From the NCBI GenBank assembly GCA_023140195.1, contig JAGLME010000004.1, positions 374,637-438,636 of the forward strand: 64,000 nucleotides of DNA, in the 5' to 3' direction. The translations under genes were made by a program, and so were the position numbers. Numbering within the stretch: position 1 is the first letter of the stretch; each line of letters begins with the position of its first letter. Shown here in pieces: positions 25,788 to 33,714 of this stretch. The notes under the pieces were generated by a model. The model was given only the letters and a program-made list of their open reading frames with translations, made no database searches and was not told the DNA's origin. Source of the DNA: Thermoplasmata archaeon (GTDB lineage: Archaea > Thermoplasmatota > Thermoplasmata > RBG-16-68-12 > SOIM01).

Positions 25788-25797
25788 CTATATAACT
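25788..25797 (-). promoter_or_regulatory. TATA box of the P-type ATPase gene
   Basis: Minus-strand GTTATATAGT centred 28 nt before the ATG at 25764; leaderless spacing. Confidence 0.55.
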
Positions 25798-26000
25798 AAA
25801 TCGTGAGCAATAGTTTTTAGTACGCCGTTTGCTATTCAGGTGACGGGATGGGAATGCACGAGATCACACTCAACAGACATTCTCAGAGAGCTTTGGTCAT
25901 CTCGATTGAGATTTCACCAACGATCGACACATCGCACTAGGCACTCCTCCGCAGACAACTCTAGTTCCCTTCCCCCTCAATCGAGCGGGAAGACATTTCC

Positions 26001-27770
26001 ATGTTAGACACAGGGTACCTTATCTTCGAAATGGGCATCATAATGCTCGTCGCGTTCATAGGCGCTGGACTAGCCGCCAGACTTGGTCAGAGCGTCATCA
26101 TTGGGTACATTCTTGCAGGCATCATCATAGGGCCGTACATGACCGTGAACATACTTGGTCTGAGCTACAGCGGTATGATCAAGGACATCGAGTTCATAGA
26201 ACAGTTGGCCCATATCGGACTTATCCTCCTCCTCTTTTTTGTGGGGTTGGAGTTCTCCGTCGAGAAGTTGAAGAAGACCAAAAAGCCGGCGGTCATCCTT
26301 GCGGTGATCAACCTGTCGATAAACATGTTCGCGGGTTTCTGTCTCGGCATGTTCCTCGGATGGCCGTTGCTTGATACGTTCTTCCTTGCGGGTGTAGTTG
26401 CCTTGAGCAGCGCCGCCGTGACTGCGAAGGTGCTCATTGAATTGAAGAAACTGGGGAAGACCGAGACCGAGTATCTCATCGGGATGATCATAATCGAGGA
26501 TTTCCTGGCGATCCTCCTCCTCACCGTGGCTGGAGGGATGCTTGTTCAGGACCGGGCGAGTACAATTAGCATCCTTTTCCTGTTGGGCGGGATTCTGGTG
26601 TTCATTCTCTTCTTTGCTTTTCTTGCATTGTTCGTCATACCCAGGGTCGCCAAGCACTTCGAGAAGATCGAGAACGAGGAGCTGTTCGTGCTGTTCGCGC
26701 TCGGCATGGTCTTCCTGGCCTCCGCGATGGCAGAGGCATTTGCCATCCCTGCCATAATTGGGGCCTTCTTCATAGGGATGGTGTTCGCCGACACGAGTAT
26801 ATCAGAGAAATTAGAGAAGAAACTGCTCTCCATAAGGGATGCTTTCGTTGCAATCTTCTTCATCTCCTTCGGCATGATGATAAACCCGGCGATGTTCCCC
26901 TTCATAATCGACATCGTCATAATCGCAGTCCCGCTGATAATCCTGAACGACATCCTCATCACCGGGGCGCTCGCCTACTTGATAGGGTTTTCCGCAAAGG
27001 CCTCCACGTCCATCGGGACCTCGCTCATAGGGAGAGGGGCGGAGTCCGTTCTCTACGCCAGCGTCGGGAGCAACGTTTCGGGTGCCACAAAAGGAGCGTA
27101 TCTGTACCCGTTCGCGGGGGCGTTCTGTTTCATCATGAGTGCGTTAGCGCCCATATTCATGAAGAAATCCGATCAGGTCTGCCAATGGTTGAAGAACAGG
27201 CTCTCGGAACCCCTGATGTACGGCGGGAACCTGGTCTCGAGGATTATCAAGTCCATGGTCATGCCGCACGAGTATCCGATCTACCGTCGTAACAGGAAGC
27301 TGGTTGTCGTTCTGTCCATCTTCAGTTTCGCATGCATGATGATGATCGTGACCTCGGGCTCGCTTCACATTCTGGCTTTCATCATCTCGGTCTGGACACT
27401 GTACTTCTTCTGGTTCACCATGTCCGACCTCATGGGGCATCCGACGAGAAAGGCGAACTTCCCTCACAAGGCCCTGAATTCATCAGAAAAGAGCAGGGGC
27501 GCTTCGTTCGTCACCAACATGATAACGGGTGCGCTGGTGAGCATTGCACTGGTAGCCTTCGTCTGGCCTTACTTATGGTGGACGAGCATCGTCGTTCTTC
27601 TTGGCTATTTGGTGTACACAGTCCAAAGCATGAAGGCCATACATCGACACCTTGTTCTGAAGAAGGGCAAGAAGAGGTTGGCGCTCAGGATAGATGCACA
27701 TCCAAAGGCGCTCAAGGACCCGTGGAAGCACAGGTCGAGGATGTACGACAGGAAGAACGGCGGGATGTAG
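26001..27770 (+). CDS. CPA2-family cation:proton antiporter (KefB/NapA-like) with an extra C-terminal membrane domain
   Basis: 589 residues. The first 380 or so form the Na+/H+ exchanger core: about 12 helices with LILLLFFVGLEFS near residue 75 and EDFLAILLL near 168, the acidic ion-binding region. Where most KefB-type proteins carry a cytosolic TrkA-N domain, this one has a short linker and further hydrophobic segments (about 430-475 and 505-550) and then a basic tail ending near DRKNGGM. No nucleotide-binding motif is seen in that part. It would exchange K+ or Na+ for protons. Confidence 0.88.
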   Translation: MLDTGYLIFEMGIIMLVAFIGAGLAARLGQSVIIGYILAGIIIGPYMTVNILGLSYSGMIKDIEFIEQLAHIGLILLLFFVGLEFSVEKLKKTKKPAVILAVINLSINMFAGFCLGMFLGWPLLDTFFLAGVVALSSAAVTAKVLIELKKLGKTETEYLIGMIIIEDFLAILLLTVAGGMLVQDRASTISILFLLGGILVFILFFAFLALFVIPRVAKHFEKIENEELFVLFALGMVFLASAMAEAFAIPAIIGAFFIGMVFADTSISEKLEKKLLSIRDAFVAIFFISFGMMINPAMFPFIIDIVIIAVPLIILNDILITGALAYLIGFSAKASTSIGTSLIGRGAESVLYASVGSNVSGATKGAYLYPFAGAFCFIMSALAPIFMKKSDQVCQWLKNRLSEPLMYGGNLVSRIIKSMVMPHEYPIYRRNRKLVVVLSIFSFACMMMIVTSGSLHILAFIISVWTLYFFWFTMSDLMGHPTRKANFPHKALNSSEKSRGASFVTNMITGALVSIALVAFVWPYLWWTSIVVLLGYLVYTVQSMKAIHRHLVLKKGKKRLALRIDAHPKALKDPWKHRSRMYDRKNGGM

Positions 27771-27780
27771 TCATTCAGAT

Positions 27781-27853
27781 GCGGCCGCCGGGATTTGAAC
27801 CCGAGCAATGAGGTTGGGAACCTCAGATCCTAACCAGGCTAGATCACGACCGC
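27781..27853 (-). tRNA. tRNA-Gly (anticodon CCC)
   Basis: 73 nt fold into a full cloverleaf: acceptor GCGGTCG with CGGCCGC (one G-U), D arm closed by ATCT/GGAT, anticodon stem TGAGG/CCTCA around the loop TTCCCAA, a four-base variable region, and a T arm with loop TTCAAAT. The discriminator is A and CCA is not encoded. No intron. It lies 10 nt beyond the antiporter stop on the opposite strand. Confidence 0.95.
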
Positions 27854-27875
27854 ACGTCTCAGGCTTTTGAAAACA

Positions 27876-28130
27876 TCATTTTACCGTTTCGAGCTGACTG
27901 ATGATGTTCCATATCAACGTCCTGCCGTGGAGCGGGATGTTGGGATCATTCGCCAACTCGTCCATCATAAATATCGCACTTGCGACCCTTACATCTAAAG
28001 CATCCTCCTCCTTGAGGAGAAGGTCCTTGGCCTCGCCCGCACCCCTCCTAATGTTCCTGGGTACAGAAGTGTCCTCGGCCAATTGGTCGAGGACGTCCAT
28101 GACTTGCCTAAGCTTCTCATCTGATGCCAT
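27876..28130 (-). CDS. UPF0147 family protein
   Basis: 84 residues, all-helical, with the family pattern VMDVLDQLAEDTSVPRNIRRGA and DPNIPLHGRTLIWNIIS. The family is conserved in archaea and of unknown function. It stands 22 nt upstream of the tRNA-Gly gene on the same strand, so the tRNA may be part of its transcript. Confidence 0.9.
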   Translation of the reverse strand: MASDEKLRQVMDVLDQLAEDTSVPRNIRRGAGEAKDLLLKEEDALDVRVASAIFMMDELANDPNIPLHGRTLIWNIISQLETVK

Positions 28131-28172
28131 CTTTCCACCATCCTTTTAACCTCTCTCACCAGCAGGATAAAC

Positions 28173-28463
28173 CTACTCCAACACCCTGGCCACACCCCTC
28201 TCCTTGTAGGTCGTGACCACCATCAGTGTCTTGGTGTCCTTGATCCCCTTTATGGGAGCCAAGGACTTCAGCACGAACTCCTTCAGTCCGGTGTAATTCT
28301 CAAACCTGGCCTTCACTATGATATCGGTGTCACCAGTAACAAGGAAAACGTCCTCGATCAGATCGAACTTGGCGATCTCAACAGCTATGTTCTCGGCCTC
28401 TTTGGTGTCGGCCTTCACAGTGATGATGGCCGCAACCTGATCCTCTCCATAGTAGTTGGACAT
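28173..28463 (-). CDS. Lrp/AsnC ligand-binding (RAM) domain protein
   Basis: 96 residues from ATG 28463. A lone RAM domain: VAAIITVKADTKEAENIAVEI, VFLVTGDTDIIVKARF near residue 46, and the end strand DTKTLMVVTTY. No HTH. The frame continues to a GTG at 28517 and a GTG at 28493; a TATA-like CTTAATAGAAG at 28521-28531 would favour the 28493 start if the message is leaderless. Likely an amino-acid sensor or enzyme-regulator. Confidence 0.82.
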   Translation of the reverse strand: MSNYYGEDQVAAIITVKADTKEAENIAVEIAKFDLIEDVFLVTGDTDIIVKARFENYTGLKEFVLKSLAPIKGIKDTKTLMVVTTYKERGVARVLE

Positions 28464-28604
28464 GACCCTGTCCAAATCCGAGCCTTCGCCCACATAATCA
28501 CCACGCCATAATAGCACGGACTTCTATTAAGATTTCCTTTTTGACCTAAGTGCAATGTTTTTATATTCTCCAGACATTCAAAACAAGGGCTTGGAGTTGG
28601 TTCC

Positions 28605-28886
28605 TTGAACGAGAAAGAGGGCAAGAAGGTCATAATGGAGACGATCGCGGAGGGCAGGAAGATGGAGGCCTACGCCGAGCACCGTACAAAGGACATGCAC
28701 ACCTGCTGGACGTGCGGGGTCATCTCCTACAAGAAGAAGCCCATGAAAGAGATTGGGAACAAGTGGTTCTGCATAGACTGTTTGAGGCAGTTGAAAGAGG
28801 TATTGGACACGTTCGACCAATGGGAAGAGGAACTGATCTTGGAAAGGGATGCAAGAAAGCAGTTGGATGATGGGATGAATCTCTAG
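28605..28886 (+). CDS. Small zinc-ribbon protein
   Basis: 93 residues from TTG 28605, preceded by GGAG (28593-28596) and a TATA box (GTTTTTATATTC, 28557-28568). A zinc knuckle pair CWTCG (near residue 34) and CIDC (near 56) is flanked by charged helices. Family not recognised. Its stop shares the palindrome CTAG with the stop of the convergent gene. Confidence 0.75.
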   Translation: MNEKEGKKVIMETIAEGRKMEAYAEHRTKDMHTCWTCGVISYKKKPMKEIGNKWFCIDCLRQLKEVLDTFDQWEEELILERDARKQLDDGMNL

Positions 28887-29731
28887 CTGGGTAGCTCTGT
28901 GCCGCAGCCCCGACAGAACTTGTCTTCAATGTCGGCGGCCTTCCCGCACTTCTCACATTCTGCCGCTTTTGGTATCTTTGCCCCGCATTTTCTGCAGAAG
29001 CCGTCGCCCTCGACCAGGAACTCGCCGCACCCGGTGCATCGGTTCTTCAATTGCTCTTCGGTTATCTCTATCACTTCCTCGTCCAGAGGTATGGTCTCGA
29101 GACCCCCATCCTCGGTTGCCAGCAGGTTCTTGCACCTGACCGCGAGCTTGAGGGCGGTGGTGTAATCCTTCTCTTCAAAGGCCTTATCGGCCTCCTGCAG
29201 GACCAACGCCGCGGCCTCGGTGTCGATCGCTCCTTGCCTGCACTTCTCCATGTGGTCCTTGGCCAGATTAAGAGAGAATTTTGCCTGAATGAAGTTCTCG
29301 GGAAGTTCCTTAGTGATGAACTCCTTGGTGAGCATCTCTTCGTCACCGGGCGGTGGGGGTGATGCTTCGAGCTTTTCGAGGTCCCCCCTCTTCTCAGCGG
29401 CCAGCCTGGCGGTCTTCATGGAATCCTTGGCCTTGTCCACGATATCGATGCAAGCCCTGAAGTTACCCCTGTCGAAAGCAATCTTGGCCTCTTCCAGTTG
29501 GTTCATCGTCGCTTCCATGGACGCCCCGCTCCTCTCGAGCGTACTGACGATGGCCTTGCCAGTAATGAGCGCGTTGTGAGCGTCGTCACGCAGTGACATC
29601 TTCTTGACACGTCCGCCGGAGCTCATGCCCTTCTTCAGACGCCTGTTGCGAAGCCAGACAAGTTCTCCAATGACGATCACTATGAAGCTCAGCGCAATGA
29701 CCACCACAAGAACGAGTGTTTGGTCTGCCAC
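28883..29731 (-). CDS. Membrane-anchored protein with helical repeat region and two C-terminal zinc ribbons
   Basis: 282 residues. One N-terminal transmembrane helix (about 5-27), a basic linker, then paired helices resembling TPR-like repeats (DDAHNALITGKAIVS; NQLEEAKIAFDRGNFRACIDI; FSLNLAKDHMEKCR; LQEADKAFEEKDYTTALKLA). The C-terminus holds RCTGCGEFL with GFCRKCG, and ECEKCGKAA with KFCRGCG: two zinc ribbons of the kind common in archaeal membrane proteins. Probably a cytoplasmic protein-interaction platform at the membrane; no specific role known to me. Confidence 0.78.
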   Translation of the reverse strand: MADQTLVLVVVIALSFIVIVIGELVWLRNRRLKKGMSSGGRVKKMSLRDDAHNALITGKAIVSTLERSGASMEATMNQLEEAKIAFDRGNFRACIDIVDKAKDSMKTARLAAEKRGDLEKLEASPPPPGDEEMLTKEFITKELPENFIQAKFSLNLAKDHMEKCRQGAIDTEAAALVLQEADKAFEEKDYTTALKLAVRCKNLLATEDGGLETIPLDEEVIEITEEQLKNRCTGCGEFLVEGDGFCRKCGAKIPKAAECEKCGKAADIEDKFCRGCGTELPS

Positions 29732-29750
29732 GAACTATTCAATGGAAAGC

Positions 29751-30416
29751 TCACTTATAAGTTTTCTGCGATTGGTTGTAACTGACGAGAATGTTGCTGG
29801 CCACGGTCCACGCTTTCAAAAGATGAGGGGATATGGACACGACTCTGTCGGAGAGCTTCTTGGCGGGGCTGGAATAGTCGCCTTCCGGGAAACCGCCGAT
29901 GATGCAGGCTATTGGTCCCTTGAGATCTTCAAAGAGAGAAACAGTCTCGACCAGCTCTCCGTCCGGTGCGAGGCATATCGTTGTCTTCGGTTCGGCCTTC
30001 TTCAGTACATCCTCCAAAACTCTGTTCCTGGTAATCGTCATCAGGGGCTTTCTATCCGGCACCTGGCCCTTGTCAAAGAGCTCTTCCATCAATCCTACGA
30101 ACCGGTTGTGGCTTCTTGGCATCCTAAGGTCAGGAGAGACTTCGATGAGCTCGTTGTTCCGGGTGTGGACCATGGTAGTCAGCTTCCCCTCGGCGTTAGG
30201 GATCGAGTCCAGACACAGTGACAGAAAGAACTGGACGATGTCCGGTCGGCCGTGTCTCAGCGCTTCAGCCTTGTCCTTGAAAGCAGAACGATGAAGTGAT
30301 GAATCCAGCAGCAGCTTCGAGGGGGTCTTCCTCCTCCTCTTGGCGTTCTTGATCACCGACGGATGGCCCTGGAGCTCCTTCGGGACAAGTTCAAGTTCGG
30401 CATCAGCGAGTATCAT
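29751..30416 (-). CDS. nep1: Nep1/Emg1 rRNA pseudouridine N1-methyltransferase
   Basis: SPOUT-class methyltransferase acting on 16S/18S rRNA during small-subunit assembly. 221 residues from ATG 30416 (a TTG at 30425 is possible). Hallmarks are LELVPKELQGHPSV near the start, AKRRRKTPSKLLLD, HGRPDIVQFFLSL near 58, and the SPOUT knot region ACIIGGFPEGDYSSP near 167. It follows purP on the same strand by 17 nt. Confidence 0.95.
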   Translation of the reverse strand: MILADAELELVPKELQGHPSVIKNAKRRRKTPSKLLLDSSLHRSAFKDKAEALRHGRPDIVQFFLSLCLDSIPNAEGKLTTMVHTRNNELIEVSPDLRMPRSHNRFVGLMEELFDKGQVPDRKPLMTITRNRVLEDVLKKAEPKTTICLAPDGELVETVSLFEDLKGPIACIIGGFPEGDYSSPAKKLSDRVVSISPHLLKAWTVASNILVSYNQSQKTYK

Positions 30417-30433
30417 TATGAGCAAAACAACAC

Positions 30434-31501
30434 CTAGCTCAGGACTTCCATCAGGAGGTTCTTCTCCTTGGCGATTCTCAGTTCCCTGGCAATCCTCCTT
30501 CCGGTGGACATGTTCTCGTCCAAGAGGTCGGCGTACGGGGAGCCGGAAACGAAAAGATTGGTGCCAGCGACTATGCGGGCGGATATCTCGAACACCTTGA
30601 ACTCCAGGTCGTCTGTGACGATGGTCTCCAGACTGAACGGCCCTATCATCCCGCCGAACAGCTCCAGTGAGCGCTCAACCGTCTGCTCTCCGATGGCGAA
30701 CGCCTTTGGAAGAAGCGATTCCCTAAGGACCAATGGAGAGTTGCCAGTGACCACGAACGTGGGGTCGATCCCCATCTTCCTGAGATCGTCCTGATTGCCC
30801 ATTCTGTACAGGCCGTCCACGTTGGACTCGTCCCTCCTGTCGATGCTGAGGAACTCCAGGCTGCCCTTGCTGAGCTTGTAGCCTCCGTCTGAAATGGGTG
30901 AGTAGAAGTAGTGCATGTAGTACCTGGTCCCCACGACGTATTCCTGGATTGAGACCTCCTCGTTGGGATCTCTCTTTGCTTTGAAATCCTCGTAATCCTT
31001 CGCTATGAAGAACCCTCTCCCGCCCTTTGCACCGTGGTATTTGACCAGAACTGGGACATTGATCTCCTCTGGGTTTGTTATCTCTTTGGGCATTGAAAGA
31101 CCGGCGGACGTCAGCCATTCTCTCTCTTTGTTCCGGTTAGATTCCCACTCAAGGACCTTTCGGTTCCCGAATGTTGGGACATCCAAGTCCGTGAAACGCT
31201 GGGCACCAAGGTATTCTACAAAAGAACCGTGAGGAATGACCACAGCATTCTTCTCTGCCAGTTCGCTCGATCTCTCCAGAATTTGGGAGTAGTTATCCAC
31301 GATGAGGAATTCGTCCGGTTTGCCTTTGGGGAAAGCATCGTAGTACTTCGGTGGCTTCTCTATTGCGATGCCGATGGTCTTGAAGCCTTCCTTCCTGGCT
31401 CCGTCAAAGATCTGCAGACTGGAGTGTGAGCAAACGGTGGCCACGGTGAGGTCTTCTCCGTAACCTTGGAGGATCTCTGCTATTATCCCTTTGGATATCA
31501 C
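30434..31501 (-). CDS. purP: FAICAR synthetase PurP (formate-dependent)
   Basis: ATP-grasp enzyme that formylates AICAR with formate and ATP, the archaeal replacement for folate-dependent PurH transformylase. 355 residues with CSHSSLQIFDGAR near residue 24, VIPHGSFVEYLG near 88, the ATP-grasp segment VPVLVKYHGAKGGRGFFIA near 148 and QEYVVGTRYYMHYFYSP near 184. With PurE and the GMP synthase subunits at 4495-6514 it shows de novo purine synthesis. Confidence 0.96.
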   Translation of the reverse strand: MISKGIIAEILQGYGEDLTVATVCSHSSLQIFDGARKEGFKTIGIAIEKPPKYYDAFPKGKPDEFLIVDNYSQILERSSELAEKNAVVIPHGSFVEYLGAQRFTDLDVPTFGNRKVLEWESNRNKEREWLTSAGLSMPKEITNPEEINVPVLVKYHGAKGGRGFFIAKDYEDFKAKRDPNEEVSIQEYVVGTRYYMHYFYSPISDGGYKLSKGSLEFLSIDRRDESNVDGLYRMGNQDDLRKMGIDPTFVVTGNSPLVLRESLLPKAFAIGEQTVERSLELFGGMIGPFSLETIVTDDLEFKVFEISARIVAGTNLFVSGSPYADLLDENMSTGRRIARELRIAKEKNLLMEVLS

Positions 31502-31525
31502 GGGTGGCTCAATTCAACTAATGGG

Positions 31526-32725
31526 TTAAAATCTTTTTGTGAGAATAGCCTCCGCCATCTTGACTGCTCTGACACTTTCCTCAACATCATGAACTCGTAC
31601 AATGTTCGCGCCGTTCAGCACACTCGAAACAAGGGCCGCCAGGCTCCCCTCCAACCGATCAGCCACTTCCGAATCCAATATCTTCCCTATGAAGGACTTC
31701 CTTGATGCACCCACGAATATCGGAAGCCCCAGACTCCTCATTTCCCCCAATCTTCTGAGGATCTCGAGATTGTGCTCGACCGTCTTCCCGAATCCTATCC
31801 CGGGGTCAACTATGATATTCTCTCTTTGAATGCCGCCCTTCACAGCATTATCGATCTGATTCCTGAGATAGCCTATGATCTCCCCCATGACATCCTTGTA
31901 TTCGGGTTTCTCCTGCATGGTCTTCGGTGTTCCCAGCATGTGCATGACGACAACTGGAACGTTCAAATCGGCAATCGTTGAAACCATCTCCGGGTCCCTG
32001 AGGCCGCTGACGTCGTTCACCATTTGGGCGCCAAGCTCCACGATCTCCCTCGCAACCGTCGGTCGTCTTGTGTCGATCGATATCGGAACATCTACTTTCT
32101 GCAACAGTCCCTCGACCACCGGCCTTACCCTCTTGAGCTCTTCCTCGGGTGAGACTGGATCGGAGAATGGCCTGGTGGATTCTCCACCCAGGTCAATGAT
32201 GTCCGCACCCTGTTCGGCCATCTCCACTCCATGATCGATTGCGGCATCGGCATCGAAGAACTTACCACCATCTGAGAACGAGTCGGGTGTGACGTTCAGA
32301 ACGCCCATGACCAGGGTCCGGTCCAATGCGATCTCCTTCTTGGGGAACTTCAGCACAAAGCCTCTCTTGTCATAGTTCTCCAGCACCTCCTCGACCTCGG
32401 CAGCGATGTCCTTGCACGTGAACGGTTGGATCTTGAGCTTGGACACCAGCTTCTCATACTGGCGGATGGTCCCCAACAGGATCAGGTCGGATTCTCCAAC
32501 GGAATGGTCCAGAGTCCCCTTGTGGGTCACAGCGTCCCCTCCGGCCGAGAGCATCTCCTGCTTGATGATGTTCGCTTCCTTGATCCCGACGTTCTCTAAC
32601 TTGATCAGGCGCTGGTCAGCCTTCCTCGACATTATCTTGACACCCGCACCGGTGCTCCCGACCTTCTTCATCTCCCCCTTAATCTCGTCCCGGTTACGAA
32701 GGTCCAGGACCCTTGCGTTGAACAT
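31526..32725 (-). CDS. folP: Dihydropteroate synthase with N-terminal extension
   Basis: 399 residues. The C-terminal TIM barrel (from about residue 140) is dihydropteroate synthase: VMGVLNVTPDSFSDGG, DLGGESTRPFSDPVSPEEE, DVSGLRDPEM, VVVMHMLGTP, DPGIGFGKT and GASRKSFIG. About 130 residues in front (KIMSRKADQRLIKLENVGI; AGGDAVTHKGTLD) form a separate alpha/beta domain also known in some clostridial FolP proteins. The start 32725 is set by a TATA box at 32751-32760; the frame runs on to 32803. It joins pterin to an aryl amine in folate- or methanopterin-type cofactor synthesis. Confidence 0.94.
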   Translation of the reverse strand: MFNARVLDLRNRDEIKGEMKKVGSTGAGVKIMSRKADQRLIKLENVGIKEANIIKQEMLSAGGDAVTHKGTLDHSVGESDLILLGTIRQYEKLVSKLKIQPFTCKDIAAEVEEVLENYDKRGFVLKFPKKEIALDRTLVMGVLNVTPDSFSDGGKFFDADAAIDHGVEMAEQGADIIDLGGESTRPFSDPVSPEEELKRVRPVVEGLLQKVDVPISIDTRRPTVAREIVELGAQMVNDVSGLRDPEMVSTIADLNVPVVVMHMLGTPKTMQEKPEYKDVMGEIIGYLRNQIDNAVKGGIQRENIIVDPGIGFGKTVEHNLEILRRLGEMRSLGLPIFVGASRKSFIGKILDSEVADRLEGSLAALVSSVLNGANIVRVHDVEESVRAVKMAEAILTKRF

Positions 32726-32750
32726 CAGAATGAGGATTGGGAATTCTTGA

Positions 32751-32760
32751 CTTATAGTTT
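32751..32760 (-). promoter_or_regulatory. TATA box of folP
   Basis: AAACTATAAG on the minus strand, centred 30 nt before ATG 32725, and so within the longer possible reading frame. It supports the shorter protein. Confidence 0.55.
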
Positions 32761-32866
32761 GGGGAGACATCCCCTTGGAGACCGGTATATCACTTTCGGA
32801 CACCCCCTCTCAATACTCTTAATAGGAGCGTTGCAGATGGGGATTATGCCCTAAGGACAGGTTGAC

Positions 32867-33478
32867 ATGGAGATCGATTTCAAAGATAAGAGGATATCAT
32901 TCCCAAGGGAGCTGAGCAAGCTGGATGAACTCGCCCTGCATTTTTCCGAGCAACTATCTTCTACTGGCATCAAGCACGTATTCCTCTCTGGGTACATAGC
33001 CATCCTCTTCGGCAGGAACAGGATGAGCGAGGACATCGGTGTCGTTTGCGAGGTGGTTTCCTTTGAGACGTTCGATGCATTCTGGAAGGACATTCACGAG
33101 ACACTTGATTGCATCATCACCTCAGACCCAAAGGATGCCTATGATGTATACTTGAGGAAGGGGGTGGCCATTCGATTCGCCCACAAAGGCGAATTCATAC
33201 CCAACGTGGAGATGAAGTTCAAGTCGACAGAGATGCACCGCGAGGCCCTATCCCATGCTCTGGATGCAGTCGTGAACGAGCGGCACATACCGATATCCCC
33301 CCTGGAGCAGCAGATAGCGTACAAACTCTTCATGGCGTCGGAGAAGGACATTGAGGATGCCAGGTTCCTGTTCAAGTTGTTCCAAGAGAACTTGGAGATG
33401 GGCAAGCTCAGTTCGTACCTGGACTCACTTGAAGTTCCATTGGAAACGGCAAGGAGATATTTGGGGTGGTCGGAGTGA
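32867..33478 (+). CDS. Nucleotidyltransferase-fold protein (AbiEii/DUF6036-like)
   Basis: 203 residues. FLSGYIAILFGRNRMSEDIGVV (from about residue 45) aligns with the GG..A..G..R.T.D.D core of AbiEii-type nucleotidyltransferases, though the usual second Asp is Gly here (EDIGV), so catalysis may be lost or altered. The rest is mixed alpha/beta ending in a helical tail. The stop overlaps a GTG that starts a 56-codon gene. The pair resembles a toxin-antitoxin or defence-type two-gene unit, but this is inference. Confidence 0.65.
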   Translation: MEIDFKDKRISFPRELSKLDELALHFSEQLSSTGIKHVFLSGYIAILFGRNRMSEDIGVVCEVVSFETFDAFWKDIHETLDCIITSDPKDAYDVYLRKGVAIRFAHKGEFIPNVEMKFKSTEMHREALSHALDAVVNERHIPISPLEQQIAYKLFMASEKDIEDARFLFKLFQENLEMGKLSSYLDSLEVPLETARRYLGWSE

Positions 33479-33645
33479 AGCTTGACCTGGAGGACCTGGA
33501 AGCGGACAAGAAACGCAACTTCGAGGAGCGTTTGGCGTTCATTGACCTCTACGTGGAATGGTTGAAGAAGACTCCCAACAAGGTTTGGAGCAGACAACAT
33601 AAGGAATTCATAGACGCCATCGCTGTGAGCGGAAAAGAAGAGTGA
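33475..33645 (+). CDS. 56-aa helical partner protein of the nucleotidyltransferase
   Basis: Starts at GTG 33475, sharing four bases (GTGA) with the stop of the preceding gene, and ends at TGA 33643-33645. The product (KLDLEDLEADKKRNFEERLAF, then WLKKTPNKVWSRQHKEFID) is charged and helical. Tight overlap and non-random composition argue that it is real. A role as small cognate partner or antitoxin is a guess from position. Confidence 0.65.
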   Translation: MKLDLEDLEADKKRNFEERLAFIDLYVEWLKKTPNKVWSRQHKEFIDAIAVSGKEE

Positions 33646-33679
33646 GCGCTGGGCATCTGAGCCGGCTCATCTGGAAGGA

Positions 33680-33691
33680 TTGTTTTTATAT
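33680..33691 (+). promoter_or_regulatory. TATA box of thrS
   Basis: TTGTTTTTATATC centred 27-28 nt before ATG 33715; typical leaderless archaeal spacing. Confidence 0.6.
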
Positions 33692-33714
33692 CATCATTCA
33701 CTTTTGCAGACGCA

